DNA of 14,855 nt. Source: an uncultured Bacilli bacterium (GTDB lineage: Bacteria; Bacillota_I; Bacilli_A; RF39; UBA660). The translations under genes and the position numbers were made by a program. This document shows positions 1 through 7,666 of this stretch, piece by piece. The DNA lies in assembly GCA_947522695.1 (NCBI GenBank), contig CANNTX010000033.1, forward strand, positions 1-14,855. The letters are read 5' to 3'. Every line of letters starts with the position of its first letter. Positions within the stretch are counted from its first letter, which is position 1. Below the pieces are notes generated by a model, which saw nothing but the letters and a program-made list of their open reading frames with translations, had not been told where the DNA came from and made no database searches.

Positions 1-2208
1 ATGAGTATGAATAATGAAAAAAGAAATTATTATAGAAAATTAGATGTTATTAGAATAATATGCGCTATTGCAATACTTTTCTATCATTTAGGATATATGA
101 GTGGAGGATATTTAGCTGTATGTACATTCTTTGTGTTAAGTGGTTATTTGGATGTAGTTACAAATATTAAAGATGATAATTTTTCGTTTAAAAAATATTA
201 TCTAAAAAAGATAAAGAAACTATATATTCCTTTATTAATTGTTGTTTTTTTATCAATTGCTGTTGTATCAAATATTCCAAATACTTATTGGCTAAATATT
301 AAAAATGAAACAACATCAGTATTACTAGGATATAATAATTATTGGCAAATAAACGCTAATTTAGATTATTTTGCTAGACATATAGATTCGCCATTTATGC
401 ATTTATGGTATATTTCAATACTTATGCAATTTGATTTAGTTTTTCCTTTTTTATTTAAATTTTTAAATAAATTAAAGAAAAAGATTAATAATTTGGTTCC
501 AATAATTATAATGTTTGTATTAAGTATTGCAAGTTGTTTATATTTTTATCAGTTAAGCAATACGAATTTAATGAGTGCATATTATAATACATTTAGTAGA
601 ATATATTCTTTATTTATTGGAGTTATGCTTGGATATATTCATAATGATTATGGTAAGATTTTTACTTTAGATATTACATCAAATAAACTTAAGAACTTAA
701 TATTCTATTTATATATTATAGTGGTTATAGTTATGTTTAAATATTTACCAGCAACTTCACCATATTTTATAACAAGCATGATTCTTATTAATTTTATATC
801 ATGTAGATTAATAGATTATGCTGTTTCATATAAAAAAGATAGCAAAATTGATAATTTGATTAGGGGTGTTGCTAATATGACATATGAAATTTATTTGATA
901 CAGTATCCAGTTATTTATACTTTTCAATATTTAAATATAAATCATGCAATTAAAATTCCTATTATTATAGCAATTGTTTTATTACTTTCATTTTTACTTC
1001 ACTTTGCGTTGAGTAGTAAAAAGAAACATAAAAATATTAAAGAGTTATTATTAATATTACTTATTGCTGGTTCATTATATGGTGCGATAAGATATATATG
1101 TGCTAAGTCTTATGAAAAAGAAATGGAAGAATTAAGAACGCAACTTGCAGAAAATGAAAAAGAAATGCAAGAAAAACAAAAAGATTATGAATTAAAACAA
1201 CGACAAGATGAAGAAGATTGGAACAAACAGTTAGAAAAGTTGGAAAATCCTGGTAATTATGAAGAATTAGTTAAAGAACTTCCTGTTACATTTGTAGGGG
1301 ATTCAGTTATGCTTGGGGCAATGAATAATATAACTAAAATGTTTCCTAATAGTTATTTTGATGCTAAAGAATCTCGTGCTTTAACAACTGGGGTTTCAAT
1401 ACTATCTAACTTAAAGAATAGTAATAAACTAGGAGAAGTTGTAGTACTACATTTAGGAACTAATGGTGATTGTGCTAATAATTGTAAAGAAAATATAATG
1501 AATATTTTAAGTGATAAAATTGTTTTTTGGCTTAATACTACAAACAATGAAAAAGTTAATAATAGTTTAAATGAACTTGCTACTAAATATGATAACTTAC
1601 ACATTATTAATTGGCATGATTTATCACTTAGCCATGATGATTGGTTCTACTATGATGGAATTCATTTGCCTCCAACTGGTAGAAGAGAATATACCAATAT
1701 GATATATAACGCAATATTTGATGTATATAAAGATAAGTTTAAAGAAAAGAAACAAGCATTAATTGAAGAACATCAAGAAGAACTAAGAAATAAAATGTCT
1801 TTTTATGGAAATGATTTATTATTTTATGATTTTAATGAATTACAAAATAATTATACAGATTCAAGATTTAATGTTAAATTAAATTATAGTTATAAAGATT
1901 TAAAAGAAGATATTGAAAAAACAATTAGTGAAAATACTTTATCTAACAAAATAGTTTTTGGATTTGATAATTCAACAATTATAAGTGTTAAAGAATATCA
2001 AGAATTAATTGATTTGTGTAAAGAAAGAGAAATATATATTATTTCGACAGTTAAACCGTTAAATAGTTTGAATGGTAAAAATGTTTATGTAATTAATTTT
2101 TATCAGGAAATTCAAAAACATAAAGATTATTTAATGGCAGATGGTATTCATTTAACTGAAAAAGGTAATCAAAGATTAAATGAATTAATTAATGAAAAAT
2201 TAAAATAG
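1..2208 (+). CDS. OatA-like membrane O-acyltransferase with C-terminal SGNH domain (tandem, second copy degenerate)
   Basis: Predicted to move acetyl groups across the membrane and onto a cell-wall or surface glycan, as OatA does for peptidoglycan. Residues 15-366 form an acyltransferase-3 domain with about 11 membrane segments. It has the R-X10-H motif (R18, H29), FFVLSG at 43-48 and HLWYIS at 134-139. A charged coiled coil (about 370-415) leads to an extracellular SGNH domain with block I GDS (433-435, S435 nucleophile), block III GTN (486-488) and block V DGIH (552-555). A second block V, DGIH at 714-717, closes a repeated and degenerate copy (about 597-735). ATG is the first base of the window, so its ribosome site and promoter are unseen; a second ATG is at codon 3. 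It stands alone, ending in a terminator. The family is secure; the substrate is inferred. Confidence 0.88.
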   Translation: MSMNNEKRNYYRKLDVIRIICAIAILFYHLGYMSGGYLAVCTFFVLSGYLDVVTNIKDDNFSFKKYYLKKIKKLYIPLLIVVFLSIAVVSNIPNTYWLNIKNETTSVLLGYNNYWQINANLDYFARHIDSPFMHLWYISILMQFDLVFPFLFKFLNKLKKKINNLVPIIIMFVLSIASCLYFYQLSNTNLMSAYYNTFSRIYSLFIGVMLGYIHNDYGKIFTLDITSNKLKNLIFYLYIIVVIVMFKYLPATSPYFITSMILINFISCRLIDYAVSYKKDSKIDNLIRGVANMTYEIYLIQYPVIYTFQYLNINHAIKIPIIIAIVLLLSFLLHFALSSKKKHKNIKELLLILLIAGSLYGAIRYICAKSYEKEMEELRTQLAENEKEMQEKQKDYELKQRQDEEDWNKQLEKLENPGNYEELVKELPVTFVGDSVMLGAMNNITKMFPNSYFDAKESRALTTGVSILSNLKNSNKLGEVVVLHLGTNGDCANNCKENIMNILSDKIVFWLNTTNNEKVNNSLNELATKYDNLHIINWHDLSLSHDDWFYYDGIHLPPTGRREYTNMIYNAIFDVYKDKFKEKKQALIEEHQEELRNKMSFYGNDLLFYDFNELQNNYTDSRFNVKLNYSYKDLKEDIEKTISENTLSNKIVFGFDNSTIISVKEYQELIDLCKEREIYIISTVKPLNSLNGKNVYVINFYQEIQKHKDYLMADGIHLTEKGNQRLNELINEKLK

Positions 2209-2209
2209 G

Positions 2210-2236
2210 AATCACTTTTAGGTGGTTTTTATTTTT
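2210..2236 (+). terminator. Rho-independent terminator of the acyltransferase gene
   Basis: AATCAC (2210-2215) pairs with GTGGTT (2222-2227) through one G-T wobble around a six-base loop and is followed by TTTATTTTT. It begins two bases after the stop codon, so it ends this transcript and separates it from the genes downstream. Confidence 0.75.
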
Positions 2237-2488
2237 GCTTGTAACAATAATTATAATGTTTTATTATCAATAAATGTATTATTTTAAAGTTACTGATGAA
2301 GATGCAATATCGACAAAATGTCGATGATTGAAATTATAATTAAATATAAAGAATATTGTGAATTTTATATGTTAAATACTAAAGAAACATGATTATTATA
2401 AAGCAAAAAACTTAAAGTTGATAAATTTAAAACATGATTTTTGAATTTATATATAAATAAATTAGAAAAGTTATGAACTAAATAATAA
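2237..2488. other. Non-coding or degenerate spacer
   Basis: About 250 bases with frequent stops in all three forward frames and no recognisable gene. The only structures seen are a 7-bp hairpin (2309-2325) and a 10-bp direct repeat AAACATGATT at 2385 and 2430. A short open stretch around 2280-2326 reads YYFKVTDEDAISTKCR before a stop. It could be a gene remnant, but I cannot assign it. Confidence 0.5.
2309..2325. repeat. Perfect 7-bp inverted repeat
   Basis: ATCGACA (2309-2315), three-base loop AAA, then TGTCGAT (2319-2325). It is the most GC-rich patch in this spacer. No T-tract follows, so it is not a terminator. It may be a protein-binding site or a chance palindrome. Confidence 0.4.
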
Positions 2489-2521
2489 TATAAATACTTT
2501 TTGATAAAACTTTGATACAAT
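2489..2521 (+). promoter_or_regulatory. Promoter-like 33-bp repeat, copy 1
   Basis: The copy contains an extended -10 element TGATACAAT (2513-2521) preceded by TTTTTGATAAAA. No good -35 hexamer sits at 17 bp, as is common for extended -10 promoters. It lies 37 bases before the 2559 start codon. The same 33 bases recur at 4203-4235 with one mismatch (C2510 versus A4224), which argues for function or recent duplication. Confidence 0.6.
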
Positions 2522-2558
2522 AATTTTATGAATTTTAATAATAAATTAGGAGTAAGTT

Positions 2559-3263
2559 ATGAATCAAAAATCAATAGATATTACTTTACTAGATTGTAAT
2601 GAAGCATTTTTACATTATACGAATAAAAATAATTTAGATAGTATATTTAAAGGTGGATTAATTCCAGCAATAGGTAATAATTCTAAAAATATTGAACTTA
2701 ATAAAAAAATATTTTTTACTAAAGGATTTGATAATACATTAATTTTAATGGATTCATGGATTAAATGGTTGATATTAAGACCTAAAAGTGACTTTATTTA
2801 TAAATGTGGTTACATATATATGACTAATAAAATATTTCCGAGATTTGTAGTTGATTTAATATTTAAAAGTTCAATAGAAAATAATAGAAAAATTAATTAT
2901 GCTTGTAAAAAACTTGATGATATACTTGAAAATAGCGTTTTTTTAAAACTAAATTTAATAGAAAAAATAGATTTTAATTATAATGATATAGATGAAGTTA
3001 AAATGCAACCATTTTCAAGAAAACAACTTAATTATATTTATTCTTATGGCAATGATTCGAGTGATGTAACAATGGAATTGTGGAATATGCATACTATAGT
3101 TGATAAAATAATTGAGAAGGAGAAATTAGAAATAGTTTCTGTAAATAATTCTTATAGTGCCAAAAAAATTATAATGTATATGGTTAAAAATTCCAAAATA
3201 GATTTAAATAAAAAGTGTCCTTTTTTAATAAAATATGTTAAATTTGCAAATAAATTATCGTAA
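2559..3263 (+). CDS. Uncharacterised protein with possible ADP-ribosyltransferase-like N-terminus
   Basis: 234 residues, soluble, no signal peptide. The N-terminus contains HYT (19-21), then NLDSIF and a GGLIP turn (32-36), GNNSKNIE (39-46) and KIFFTKG (50-56). This H-Y-T / NL-x-x-I-x-x-x-G-L pattern resembles the start of ART-fold proteins such as DarT and KptA, where the first His contacts NAD. I cannot confirm the fold or find the matching catalytic Glu with confidence; the E of VTMELW (173) is one candidate. The ATG is fixed by AGGAG at 2548-2552, six bases upstream. It is read from the repeat promoter at 2489. The next gene has its own promoter, so the pair may be regulated separately. 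A toxin or defence role is possible but is inference only. Confidence 0.6.
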   Translation: MNQKSIDITLLDCNEAFLHYTNKNNLDSIFKGGLIPAIGNNSKNIELNKKIFFTKGFDNTLILMDSWIKWLILRPKSDFIYKCGYIYMTNKIFPRFVVDLIFKSSIENNRKINYACKKLDDILENSVFLKLNLIEKIDFNYNDIDEVKMQPFSRKQLNYIYSYGNDSSDVTMELWNMHTIVDKIIEKEKLEIVSVNNSYSAKKIIMYMVKNSKIDLNKKCPFLIKYVKFANKLS

Positions 3264-3294
3264 TAAATATTATTAATTAAGCAAAATGTTGGAA

Positions 3295-3313
3295 TGTACA
3301 CTAAATGTGTACA
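3295..3313. promoter_or_regulatory. Palindromic candidate operator TGTACAC-N5-GTGTACA
   Basis: A perfect 7-bp inverted repeat (3295-3301 and 3307-3313) with spacer TAAAT. Each arm contains the self-complementary hexamer TGTACA, so the two hexamers are 12 bp apart on centre. It is not followed by a T-tract. It lies between the 2559 and 3469 genes, about 83 bases before the -35 of the latter, and looks like a dimeric repressor site. Confidence 0.45.
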
Positions 3314-3395
3314 GTTAAAATAATCAAAAATATATAGTAAAATTAACATAAAAGTAAAATAAAAAAATATACTTTTGGCTTTTCTTTTACAAATT

Positions 3396-3424
3396 TTGTT
3401 ACTCTACAAAAAATAGAGTATAAG
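3396..3424 (+). promoter_or_regulatory. Promoter of the 3469 gene with embedded inverted repeat
   Basis: -35 TTGTTA (3396-3401), 17-bp spacer, -10 TATAAG (3419-3424). The inverted repeat TACTCTA (3400-3406) / TAGAGTA (3414-3420) fills the spacer and touches both hexamers. A protein bound there would block RNA polymerase, so it is a good candidate operator. Confidence 0.55.
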
Positions 3425-3468
3425 TCTTCAGTGATTATGATAATATTAAACTTAAGGAGATAATAAAT

Positions 3469-4152
3469 ATGAAAAAGTTTAATTGGTATTTAAAAAATGA
3501 AGAAGAAATAATTAAATATGAATGTAGATTTGATGAGGAAGAATTGAAAAAATTAAAATTAAAAGTGCAATGTGCTTGTAGTATATTTCGACCCGAAGAA
3601 TTTGTGGGGACACATTTACCAGAATATCTAGATAAGAGTTGGGAAATAAGAGATGTAATATCTATTCCTACAGGTGATTATATAGCTGGTGAGTATCCTG
3701 GTAATTTTGGCTATGAACATTTATATTCATATAATCGTGCTCATCCACCTTATTTGGTGCATATTATTAATTCTTTGCTTAAAGATGATTATTCAAAAAT
3801 AATAGATGTATACTTAAAACGAGGCATTAACGATAATATTCTTCAAACACAAGTTGACGCATGCGTTCTGGAATTAAAGTCAATTAAAGATCAAAATATT
3901 GATGAAAAAATAAAAAAGTTAGATGAGTTAAAAGAATTAATGAAGACTGTGTCTATAAATAGTTCTAAGGAATCTGTTGTTCCTTACTATGACAAACTGA
4001 TAAATATGTTTCAATTAAATAGACTTGGAAATGTTTCTGTTGAAGAATTTAATAAAATGATTAAATTTTTTGATCTAAATATTGATGATTTGATTATTAT
4101 TGACAATAAAAATTTATGTATGAATTTAGGCTCTAAAATTAAAGAAATGTAA
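3469..4152 (+). CDS. Hypothetical protein, no recognised family
   Basis: 227 residues, hydrophilic, with no membrane segment or signal peptide. Visible features are a cysteine pair in VQCACS (33-38), an aromatic and proline-rich central stretch (about 68-98, including IPTGDY, YPGNFGYEHLY and AHPPYLVH), and a Lys/Glu-rich helical stretch (about 135-160) that could be a short coiled coil. The start is supported by AAGGAGA at 3454-3460, eight bases before ATG. It has its own promoter at 3396-3424. It sits between the ART-like gene and the ATPase, inside the segment bounded by the two 33-bp repeats, so it may work with the ART-like protein as partner, immunity protein or antitoxin. Nothing in its own sequence shows this. 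I do not recognise the family. Confidence 0.6.
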   Translation: MKKFNWYLKNEEEIIKYECRFDEEELKKLKLKVQCACSIFRPEEFVGTHLPEYLDKSWEIRDVISIPTGDYIAGEYPGNFGYEHLYSYNRAHPPYLVHIINSLLKDDYSKIIDVYLKRGINDNILQTQVDACVLELKSIKDQNIDEKIKKLDELKELMKTVSINSSKESVVPYYDKLINMFQLNRLGNVSVEEFNKMIKFFDLNIDDLIIIDNKNLCMNLGSKIKEM

Positions 4153-4202
4153 AAAATGGATAGTAAGAATAAATTTGTTTTAAAATAAAAATAATGGATT
4201 TA

Positions 4203-4235
4203 TATAAATACTTTTTGATAAAAATTTGATACAAT
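4203..4235 (+). promoter_or_regulatory. Promoter-like 33-bp repeat, copy 2
   Basis: Second copy of the 2489-2521 element, 32 of 33 bases identical, with the same extended -10 TGATACAAT (4227-4235). Transcription would start near 4242, which favours the ATG at 4270 over the upstream TTG at 4240 for the ATPase gene. Confidence 0.65.
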
Positions 4236-4269
4236 TATATTGATAAAATTGAAGAGGGTTGTTTTATAT

Positions 4270-6600
4270 ATGAAAAAAGTAAATGGATTAACAAATAGAG
4301 AAGTTGAAGAAAAAATTGCACTTGGTAAGGTTAATAAAATAAATTTTGAGACAAGTGAAAGTATATCCATTATAATTAAAAAGAATATTTTCACTTATTT
4401 TAATGTGATTTTTATGATACTTGCTATTTTAGTAATTTTTGCTGGAGCATTCCGAAATTTAACTTTTTTAATAGTAGTAACAATAAATGTATTAATAGGT
4501 ATTTTTCAACAAATCAGATCTAAGATGGTATTAGATAAATTATCTCTTTTAGATAAATGTAAGTATAGTGTTATTAGAAATAGTAAAGAAACAGTAGTAT
4601 ATTCAGATGAATTAGTTGAAGGAGATTATGTAAGATTATCAAGTGGAAATCAAGTTCCTGCCGATGGAATACTTGTTCAAGGTAAACTTTTTGTTAATGA
4701 ATCTTTATTAACAGGTGAACAAGATGAAAGAGAAAAAATAGTTGATTCTAATTTATTATCTGGTAGTTTTGTAGTATCAGGTAGCGCTATAGTTAAATTA
4801 ACAAATGTTGGTGAAGAATCATATTCTTCTAAATTAATGAAAGAATCTAAAAAGATTAAAGAAAGTAAAACAGAAATGATTAAAGCTATTGATAGAATTG
4901 TACTTGTTGCAGGAATTGTTATTATTCCGATTGGATTACTTTTATTTGGAGAATCATATTTTGTTAATAAATTCAGTTATAGTGAAAGTGTAGTTAGAAT
5001 GGTGTCAGCATTAATAGGTATGATTCCTGAAGGATTATATTTATTAACAACTGTTGCGCTTGCACTTAGTGCTATGAGACTTGCTAAGAAAAAAGTTTTA
5101 CTTCACGATATGAAAAGTATTGAGAGTTTAGCTAGAACTGATGTTTTATGTATTGATAAAACAGGTACAATTACGACTAATGAAATGGATGTTATAGATA
5201 TTTTTGATGAAAATGAAATCAGTTATTTAGATAAGAAAAAGGATAAAAAACTATTAGAACTGGCTAATTACGTTAGTTCGATAAATGATAATAATGCAAC
5301 TATAAATGCTTTAAGAGCATATTTAAAAAATGCTAAAAGTCAAAAAATAAATATGCTTGAGTTTGAAAATTTTAATTCGAAAAATAAATATTCTTATATT
5401 AAAACTAGTGAAAATATTATCTATAAATTGGGTGCACCCGAAATACTGCTTGATAAAAAATATAGTCATTTAATTAATAAAAGAACAATTAATGGTGAGA
5501 GAATTATAGTACTTATAAAGGAAGAAAATGGTAAGTGTGTGCCAATATTATTTATAAGTTTAAAAAATGAGATTAGAAAGAACGCTAAAGAAATTATTGA
5601 ATTCTTTAATGATAGAGAAGTTGAAATAAGAGTTATTTCTGGAGATAATCCTGTAACTGTTTCTTCTATTGCTAAAGAAGTTGGAATTAAGAATTATGAT
5701 TTGTTTGTTGATTGTAGTTTACTAAAAACTAGAGATGAACTAAAAAATGCAGTTGATAAATATAAAATATTTGGTAGAGTTAGTCCTGAACAAAAGAGAG
5801 AAATAATTAAATTAATAAAAGAAAATGGATTAAAAGTTGCTATGACTGGTGATGGAGTAAACGATATATTAGCAATGAAGGAAGCTGATTGCTCTATTGC
5901 AATGGGAAATGGTTCTGATGCTGCAAGGGAAGCAGCTCAAGTTGTTCTTCTTGATTCGGATTTTGGAAATATGAGAAATATTGTTTATGAAGGCAGAAAA
6001 AATATAAATAATATAACTAGATCAGCATCTTTGTTTACATATAAAAATTTATTTTCGTTGCTACTTTCAATTTATGCAATAATTTCTACAATCGCTTATC
6101 CTTTAGAACCTAATCAAGTATCACTTGGAAGTGCATTTACTATTGGAATACCAGCGTTTTTCTTAACTTTTGAAGAAAATCAGAAGAAACAACAAAATGA
6201 TGAATTTTGGAAAAATATTTTACTAAAATCTTTACCATCTGCAATTATTTCTTTTTTAGCAATTGTTTGTATGGTTAAATGTTCAGTTATATTCGATATT
6301 AATTCTAATGATTTAACAACTGCATGTAGTTATTTATTTTTTACTGGTGGTTTTATAATTTTATATAAATGTGCTAAACCACTAAATAAGTATAGAACTA
6401 TAGTGTTTATTGGATGCATATTAGGAATGATTATTACTATAAATATGATACCTGAATTTTTTAATATTAAATCAATATCATTAAAAGCTGCTATTTTAGT
6501 TATTGTATTTGCTCTACTTGAAGTTTTTGTTGCAAAGGAAACTTTATTATTGTTTAATAAGGTTAAGGAGTTATTTTATGAAAAAAAGCGATATAATTAA
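4270..6600 (+). CDS. CtpE-like cation-transporting P-type ATPase
   Basis: Membrane pump that uses an aspartyl-phosphate cycle to move a cation. Counting from this ATG (776 residues), motifs in order are actuator TGE (148-150), M4 MIPEGL (251-256), phosphorylation DKTGT (296-300, D296), nucleotide-domain KLGAPE (386-391), SGDNP (458-462) and hinge TGDGVND (526-532). A P-x-Q-x-x-L/GIPAFFLTFE segment (614-635) follows in the C-terminal membrane part. MIPEGL with GIPAFFLTFE resembles the CtpE/Exp7 group, linked to calcium uptake, rather than CopA/ZntA, and no N-terminal CxxC metal domain is present. The start is set by GAAGAGGG at 4251-4258. The in-frame TTG at 4240 lies at or before the expected transcription start. 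The 3' end overlaps the next gene by 23 bases. The ion is inferred. Confidence 0.9.
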   Translation: MKKVNGLTNREVEEKIALGKVNKINFETSESISIIIKKNIFTYFNVIFMILAILVIFAGAFRNLTFLIVVTINVLIGIFQQIRSKMVLDKLSLLDKCKYSVIRNSKETVVYSDELVEGDYVRLSSGNQVPADGILVQGKLFVNESLLTGEQDEREKIVDSNLLSGSFVVSGSAIVKLTNVGEESYSSKLMKESKKIKESKTEMIKAIDRIVLVAGIVIIPIGLLLFGESYFVNKFSYSESVVRMVSALIGMIPEGLYLLTTVALALSAMRLAKKKVLLHDMKSIESLARTDVLCIDKTGTITTNEMDVIDIFDENEISYLDKKKDKKLLELANYVSSINDNNATINALRAYLKNAKSQKINMLEFENFNSKNKYSYIKTSENIIYKLGAPEILLDKKYSHLINKRTINGERIIVLIKEENGKCVPILFISLKNEIRKNAKEIIEFFNDREVEIRVISGDNPVTVSSIAKEVGIKNYDLFVDCSLLKTRDELKNAVDKYKIFGRVSPEQKREIIKLIKENGLKVAMTGDGVNDILAMKEADCSIAMGNGSDAAREAAQVVLLDSDFGNMRNIVYEGRKNINNITRSASLFTYKNLFSLLLSIYAIISTIAYPLEPNQVSLGSAFTIGIPAFFLTFEENQKKQQNDEFWKNILLKSLPSAIISFLAIVCMVKCSVIFDINSNDLTTACSYLFFTGGFIILYKCAKPLNKYRTIVFIGCILGMIITINMIPEFFNIKSISLKAAILVIVFALLEVFVAKETLLLFNKVKELFYEKKRYN

Positions 6601-6967
6601 TATTGAAAAAATAATATCTGATTTAAATGAACTTAAAATTATGACAAATGATAGAGATGATTCTTATTTCTATAATGGTTACGAAATGAACATTTTATGT
6701 GATTTGGTTAATGATATAGAATTTAGAATAAATAAAATTAGTGATAATATTAAAAATAAATATTCTGACATATATTGGGATATTATAAAAGATAATTATA
6801 ATTTGGAAGGTAATCTTAAACTTGGAACTATATGGGATTTATCAAGTGGTATATTGTATAATAAACTTTGTAATAATTTAATGAATTTATTGAAAATCGA
6901 GTTACCAGTATATTATAAAAATTATTGTGATAGAATGCATAAAAAGGCTATAAGAAAGCAAAATTAA
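6578..6967 (+). CDS. Small hypothetical protein, translationally coupled to the ATPase
   Basis: 129 residues, soluble, mostly helical in appearance. The ATG at 6578 has AAGGAG at 6565-6570 with 7-base spacing; the earlier in-frame start at 6503 lies inside the ATPase gene and has no such site. It begins within the last 23 bases of the ATPase gene and ends directly against the next ATG, so all three are probably one transcript. The IYWDII segment and a late ELPVYY segment vaguely recall HepT/DUF86 (HEPN) proteins. The R-x4-6-H RNase motif is absent, so I do not assign that family. Confidence 0.6.
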   Translation: MKKSDIINIEKIISDLNELKIMTNDRDDSYFYNGYEMNILCDLVNDIEFRINKISDNIKNKYSDIYWDIIKDNYNLEGNLKLGTIWDLSSGILYNKLCNNLMNLLKIELPVYYKNYCDRMHKKAIRKQN

Positions 6968-7591
6968 ATGAAGAAAATTATTATCAAATATAAACCGTTA
7001 ATTATCGGAATATTTCTTATATTAATATTATTTCTTTGTAGATGGTATTCTAACTATTTTTCTTTGAGTTTTGTCTTAGGCCCAGTCATATTTTGTGTAA
7101 TAATTATATTTTCCTATTTAGGTACTTTATTTTTATTAGTAAACAGTTTAAATGAATTTATTAAAACTAAAAATAATGTATATGTTATGACTTTTGTGTT
7201 ATTGTTATTTTTTTCAATCTTATATGTTTTCTTTCCATTTGATGAAGAAAAAGCAAAATTTGATTTTAAAAATAATCATGATAAATATACTGAGGTAATT
7301 AATAAAATTGAATCGGGCCAATTAGAAAATATAAATACTGATGATTATGTAGAATTAGATGAAAAATATAAAAAATTATCAATAACTAAAAATATAAAAG
7401 TTAATAAAATTAATGATGAATATACTGTGTGTTTTTGGCTCTATAAAGGGTTAATGATTGGTGATGGATCAAGTGTGTTAGTGTATTCATCTGATGGAAT
7501 TAAAACGATAGCAGATGATAATTATTTTTATGATATTGTCTATCTTAAAGAAATAGAAAATAATTGGTATTTTGTTAAAACTAAATTTTGA
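6968..7591 (+). CDS. Membrane-anchored hypothetical protein, three N-terminal TM segments
   Basis: 207 residues. Hydrophobic segments at about 9-25, 33-60 and 71-90 anchor a C-terminal domain (about 95-207). That domain appears beta-rich, with YKKLS (134-138), YSSDG (173-177) and a terminal NNWYFVKTKF. Similar small membrane proteins with a YSSDG/NWY tail occur in Firmicutes without known function; this is recollection, not a search. ATG follows the previous stop codon with no gap and no convincing ribosome site, which suggests termination-reinitiation coupling. It is the third gene of the ATPase transcript. An accessory role for the pump or envelope is possible but unproven. TGA is its stop codon, showing standard code use. 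Confidence 0.65.
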   Translation: MKKIIIKYKPLIIGIFLILILFLCRWYSNYFSLSFVLGPVIFCVIIIFSYLGTLFLLVNSLNEFIKTKNNVYVMTFVLLLFFSILYVFFPFDEEKAKFDFKNNHDKYTEVINKIESGQLENINTDDYVELDEKYKKLSITKNIKVNKINDEYTVCFWLYKGLMIGDGSSVLVYSSDGIKTIADDNYFYDIVYLKEIENNWYFVKTKF

Positions 7592-7605
7592 ATAAAAAGA
7601 TTATG

Positions 7606-7614
7606 TGATATGAT
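7606..7614 (+). promoter_or_regulatory. Possible extended -10 promoter of dinD
   Basis: TGATATGAT matches TGn-TATAAT with one mismatch. No strong -35 is visible. It would give a leader of about 108 bases containing the inverted repeat at 7667-7699. I see no B. subtilis-type LexA box (GAAC-N4-GTTC) in the 137-base gap. Confidence 0.3.
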
Positions 7615-7666
7615 GATATATGAGAAAAAATTATAATAGGAAGTAAATATAATATTTAAGAATATA

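Noticed and set aside
1353..1604. Open frame on the minus strand inside the acyltransferase gene
   Set aside because: It lies entirely within the conserved SGNH coding sequence, has no ribosome site, and its composition is that of a reverse-frame shadow.
2280..2487. Possible small gene or gene remnant in the first spacer (short frames such as YYFKVTDEDAISTKCR and several stretches interrupted by TGA)
   Set aside because: No frame exceeds a few dozen codons, no ribosome site is present, and I cannot match the fragments to a family. TGA-as-Trp was considered but contradicted by TGA stops and TGG tryptophans elsewhere.
3344..3390. Possible terminator after the 2559 gene (AAAAGTA ... TACTTTT)
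   Set aside because: The stem is almost all A-T with a 13-base loop and no clean T-tract, so it is expected by chance in this base composition.
6578..7591. HepT/MntA-like toxin-antitoxin pair after the ATPase
   Set aside because: The small protein lacks the HEPN R-x4-6-H motif, and the second protein is a membrane protein with no nucleotidyltransferase motif.
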